Assembly: GCA_973895155.1 (NCBI GenBank)
Contig: OZ316894.1
Span: forward strand, 17,112,001 to 17,176,000
Length of the DNA: 64,000 nt
From: Marsupella aquatica
Taxonomy: Eukaryota; Marchantiophyta
Direction: 5' to 3'
The notes beneath the pieces are model-generated. The model did no database searches. It was not told the origin of the DNA and worked only from the letters and a program-made list of their open reading frames with translations. Position 1 is the first letter of the stretch. The number at the start of each line of letters is the position of its first letter. The position numbers and the translations under genes are program-made. This document shows positions 60,401 to 64,000 of this stretch, in pieces.

Positions 60401-61436
60401 TGATCTTCTGCCCGGGCGGGAGTGGAGAAGGTGGAGTGTGGCTGACACTCTCGGGGACACTCTCCGTTGCATGCAGGGATTCTCTGACTTATCTGACCAT
60501 CTGCTAGCTGAGACAATCAAGACTTTTGGTTGCTTGGGGATCCGTCAAATCTGTGATTTCTGGTCGGTGGCCGAGGTGGGGTGGATCCCTCTGACCAACA
60601 GGATTGAACGCCTGAGGAACCTGTCGGTGGAAGGACGTATTGCCTGCCTTTCATTCATTGATGCCATCAGGAGCACTGTCTATAGTGGCTGCACTATTGA
60701 GACCCGGGCTACACAATGGAGATGGACCGACCAGAACCTGAAGCTGAGGCACTTCAGACTTCCTAACCTTTGTGCATATGAAATGATTCGGCCTAGGGGA
60801 CGGATTTTGACAGGTTGAACCGAATCTAGGGTAAGACTTACTCTGAATCAGAATGGAGTGACTTATGGAAAACGTTTTGGTCATCTGACCTTTCAACTCG
60901 TGCAAAAATCTTTCTCTGGCGTATCCTTGCTCCAGGGCTCTTCTCTGGCTCTAGAGCCCTGAGAATTGGGAAATCTTCTGGCTGCTGTTCTCTCTGCCAT
61001 GGAATCTTGGAAACCATTCCTCATATATTTGCGATTTGTAGGCATGCGGCCAGATGCTGGCCCCTTGTACATAGATGGATGAACGGTCTCCTTTGCGAGC
61101 AGGAGCTGGACCTGGTGGCCAGGATTGTTATTGTCTACTAGGAGAAGAACTCCTCTATTTACACTTCGCTTTTTTGTGCTCTATCAAGTGTTGTGGAATC
61201 TCTGGCTGGCAAGAAATATTCAGACATTTGATTTGACACGGAAGAGAAGCTTTAACCAAGTTCTGGTTATCTCTGAGACGCTTGACCATCTCACTGCGGT
61301 TGCTGTTGCTACTGGCCCTTCACGGAGGCTACTTCGTCTTTCTGGTGCTAAAGAACTCCTGGTACATGAACGTCATAGGATTATGAGGATTAGAATTGTA
61401 GGTGTTGAGTCACGTAGTGATGAGGTATTGGTTTAG
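57475..61436 (+). pseudogene. LINE ORF2 (endonuclease/reverse transcriptase), broken
   Basis: The start is MGTLHLASWNVCGL at 57475. The APE-like endonuclease shows LASWN, LALQEIKADG, CGDFNMTE (after a frameshift near 57905), HFTWRRIRNG, SRLDCFYLS and SDHDPVLISF. The reverse transcriptase shows DKAPGLDGMTVE, IRFIPKKTDKRRLRDWRPL, FLMLDFEKAFDQVDH, the GVR-stop-GCPLS motif and the catalytic FADDLG (about 59626-59643). The C-terminus has FLSFAGRVLLVKHVLQAIP and a zinc-binding CCSLCH..H..C region (about 60980-61035). Stops are TGA 58590-58592, TAG 59205-59207 and TAG 59493-59495; each sits where the family has Arg or Gln, so C-to-T change explains them. At least six frameshifts add to this. Confidence 0.92.
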
Positions 61437-61722
61437 TTGGGAGTGATCCATGCTGGACTTCTCTCTCACTGGTGCTGCAGACCAGTATGTATGTATTGGG
61501 TCCTGTGTGCTCTCCTGTTATGTCTCGGGTGAGGCACTTGTTTTTGCTACGCTCCTGTTTGCCTTGGACTTGTGGCATTTGGTGGGGTCTAGATTCTTCC
61601 TTGTTCCTGCTGACCTCTCTTTGTTTTTACGCCCTTTGTGGCTCTTTTGCCTTTTGGCCTGCAGGATCCCCCCATCCGTGGGGTTCACGCGGAATAAACG
61701 AATATTTTAAAAAAAAAAAAAA

Positions 61723-62470
61723 TTCACACAACACGCTCAAGGTCAAGCAATTCCTTAGTTATGTGTTACCTGTAGCTATACCATTAAAAGTAGCTTTTCC
61801 TGAAATTGTAGAGCAATCTGGCAAGGTATAGGAGAAAAGTGAGGCTAATATGAAAAAAGGGGGAGGTCTTGGACATTTGGCTTATATATGACCAATTGTG
61901 GTTTAAAGTACATCCATGTCCCACTTGGAGACTTAGTTAGCACAATTGATGGGGACCACTAGCTCATTGTGCACTATTGCACTAGCTGTGGTCCTTGGCT
62001 TGGACCACATAGCCCATTACAATATTGGGGTTTGCATTTGTCTTGTGCTTTTGAGTTCAATATTTATTTAGTTTGGACATCTTTTGCTTTTACTCTCTTG
62101 TACTTTGTTTGGCACGTTTTACTACATTTGTACTTGTCCCCTTATTGGGTCTCCCGCCTTTGGGATTTTGTCCCCCCTTTTGGCACTTTTTGTTCTTTAG
62201 CAGACAGTGCAAAATATCTGTTGGGTTCCCCAAGCTGGAGTGATGCCTTTCTAGTACATGCAAATAAAAGGCAACACCATATGGCATACTCTCTCACGTG
62301 GCATAGGGCATATTAAGTTGGATCTATTTTTGATAGCACAATAAAATCTGGTTATATCAATGAGTATCGTTCCTTCATTCTTTATTGTAATTATTATATA
62401 GATGCAAGCTGGATGATTTTTCTTGGAATGTAACACAATAAAATGACCCCATGTTAGATCTACACCCCAG
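61723..62470. other. Intergenic; C/A-rich dispersed repeat (reverse orientation)
   Basis: No gene. On the minus strand about 62230-62130 contains ATCCCAAAGGCGGGAGACCC followed by AATAAGGGG, like segments near 52.9 kb and 22.0 kb. Confidence 0.5.
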
Positions 62471-63377
62471 AATGCTCCCCCATATTCCTGGGGTCCCGTG
62501 CAGTGCAAGTCCCACTCCCCAATGTTGCTACCCATTTCAACCCAAGTTTGTCATAACATAGGTCAAGAGTCTACCATTTATTCACTTGCTCTGACCCGTC
62601 AACTTTGTGCAATCAGCTTTGGGTTTACGATTTGGTACCCTTCAATTGTTGTCACCCACTCCAGCCCAAGTCCCCCATGTTGTTGCCCATTGTGGCCCAA
62701 GTTTGCCAAAACATAAACCAATATTCTATCATTAATCCTGACTTTTATCCAAAGTGCTAGGCTTTGCCTAACTATTTAGACTCTACTACTAAACCAAAAT
62801 GGCTCCACCGGAAAGAAGTGTTGCGAGAAACATAAACCACAACTCCATAGAGAAGAAGTATTTGGCAGAACATCAACCAATACTCTATCAATCATGATTC
62901 TTATATAACCAAAGTACTAAGCTCTGCCTGAACACTTAGACTCTGTTATGAAGCAAGCATGACTTCATTGGAAAGAAGTGTCAGTTGCCAGAACATACAC
63001 CACTTACTTCATAGAGAAGAAGCATTGGTAGAACATCAATCAAGGCTCTTAACCAAAGTACTAGGCTCCCTCTCAACACTAAAGTAAGACTCTTGTATGA
63101 AGCAAACATGACTCCGTTGACTGTTGCCAGAACATAAACCACGACTCCACTTGGAAAAAGTGAATGGTACAAAGTAGATCGGGCCGGAGTGGGCAACAAA
63201 AAGTGAAGGATGTCAAAACATAAACCCAAAGTTAATTGCACAAAGTTGACTGGGCCAAAGCTGGGAACAAAATGGTAGAGTATTAGTTCATGTTCTGGAA
63301 AAATCGGGCCAAAGTGGGCAGCAACATCGGGGACTGAGATGGGAAGTGTACGGGGCCCAGGAATATGGGGGAGCATT
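62471..63377. mobile_element. Foldback-type element with about 200-bp inverted arms
   Basis: The left end AATGCTCCCCCATATTCCTG is repeated in inverse at 63358-63377. The similarity continues inward for roughly 200 bases on each side (left about 62471-62690, right about 63180-63377), including an inverted CAACTTTGTGCAAT and the TTGTTGCCC stretch. The centre holds three diverged units of about 143-159 bp starting near 62749, 62908 and 63051 (CCAAAGTGCTAGGC, CCAAAGTACTAAGC, CCAAAGTACTAGGC). No transposase and no clear target duplication, so the superfamily is open (Mutator-like or foldback). Confidence 0.75.
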
Positions 63378-64000
63378 AACACACGGTAGTAAAATTGTTT
63401 AAGGCAATATGTATTACTCTACGTGGTTTGGTTTAAACAGAACAGTCAAGAGTTAAGCATAATTATACGTTTGGGGTAAGAAAGAGAGTAAGTGGGTCTA
63501 TTTATGTGGAATGTACAAATGCTAGTAAAAGCTTTTTGTATATTCAAAGTAACTAATCTGCAGGATATATTTGTAGATACACAAAGTTGTTCTTATGCAT
63601 TCTTCCGGTCACCATAAGTCTTTAATCGCCATCAGACATTGAGGATAGTCATGTTCAAGAACTGGCAATGAGCGGGATGAAAATTGAAAGGACCATTAGC
63701 TGATACTCGTGAGTAAACACAAGTTACACCAGCCCGAGCTTAATAGGATAGATAGTCAGGGTCAAAGGAAGAAATTAAGGCAAACTACATGGGTTATGAG
63801 GAAAAATACTGCACAAAGAAGCACATTCATTGCAGTAGTGACTAATTAGTTGGAAAGACAATGGAATGTGCAGTAAGGCATCTAGATCATAGTGTCCCCC
63901 CCCCCCCCACCCTACACAAATTGACCCAGAATGTGTGTGGGATGGGCCAAGTGCCATACAAATATGATGTGGATGACATTATTTACAGTCTAGCACCAAT
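63378..64000. other. Window end, no gene seen
   Basis: AT-rich sequence with a poly(C) run of 13 at 63896-63908. I see no frame or repeat to report. Confidence 0.5.

Larger units (their letters stand above)
54639..61722 (+). mobile_element. L1-like LINE, full length (about 7.1 kb), broken
   Basis: It contains ORF1 (DUF4283-like domain plus zinc knuckle), ORF2 (endonuclease, reverse transcriptase, C-terminal zinc-binding region) and a 14-base poly(A) tail at 61709-61722. AAATTCACAC at 54629-54638 and the last As plus TTCACAC at 61720-61729 look like a short target duplication, which sets the 5' end at about 54639. The duplication is short for a LINE, so the exact 5' end is tentative. Several stops and many frameshifts make this copy immobile by itself. 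Confidence 0.85.

Noticed and set aside
1-64000. tRNA genes, CRISPR arrays, bacterial operons
   Set aside because: I looked for T-loop signatures and regularly spaced repeats and found none; the window is eukaryotic.

Overview
The window looks like nuclear DNA of a land plant with swimming sperm (a bryophyte, lycophyte, fern or zooidogamous gymnosperm); I cannot name the species. Plant signs are spliced genes with GT..AG introns, an amino acid permease of the plant AAP type, plant-type Copia, L1-like LINE and Helitron elements, and an initiator-Met-tRNA primer site. The swimming-sperm inference rests mainly on one gene (10266-15192) whose product resembles the coiled-coil outer-dynein-arm docking proteins of the CCDC63/CCDC114/CCDC151 (ODA1/ODA3) family. 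Flowering plants and conifers have no flagellated cells.

Layout. 1-3335 is the 3' part of a Helitron (Rep/helicase gene with one in-frame stop, a 35-bp minisatellite, and a hairpin plus CTAG terminus). 4871-5273 is a two-phase tandem repeat just upstream of a small plant gene (5318-5662). 10266-15192 is the eight-exon docking-protein-like gene. 15.2-28.6 kb is AT-rich and mostly non-coding, with weak exon candidates, a Harbinger-type MITE (18965-19299) and several inverted repeats. 28609-31618 (minus) is a six-exon AAP gene whose splice sites join to 515 codons. 33052-33396 (minus) is an intronless, divergent histone H2B. 36350-37306 is a single-exon linker-histone-domain protein with a long Arg/Ser/Lys-rich tail, resembling a protamine precursor. 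38703-45447 (minus) is a complete Ty1/Copia element with nearly identical 344-bp LTRs but a broken polyprotein. 46511-47751 (minus) holds a small multi-exon gene I do not recognise. About 53.8-54.4 kb is a decayed reverse transcriptase, followed by a full-length but broken L1-like LINE (54639-61722) with a poly(A) tail and a short target-site duplication. 62471-63377 is a 0.9-kb element with roughly 200-bp inverted arms.

How the genes may relate. The docking-like protein, the divergent H2B and the H1/protamine-like protein lie within about 27 kb, and each is of a kind expected in male gametes of free-sporing plants. This is an inference from protein type and position only; no expression evidence is visible. 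The remaining sequence is dominated by transposable elements and their debris, and most premature stops in them are of the kind produced by C-to-T change.
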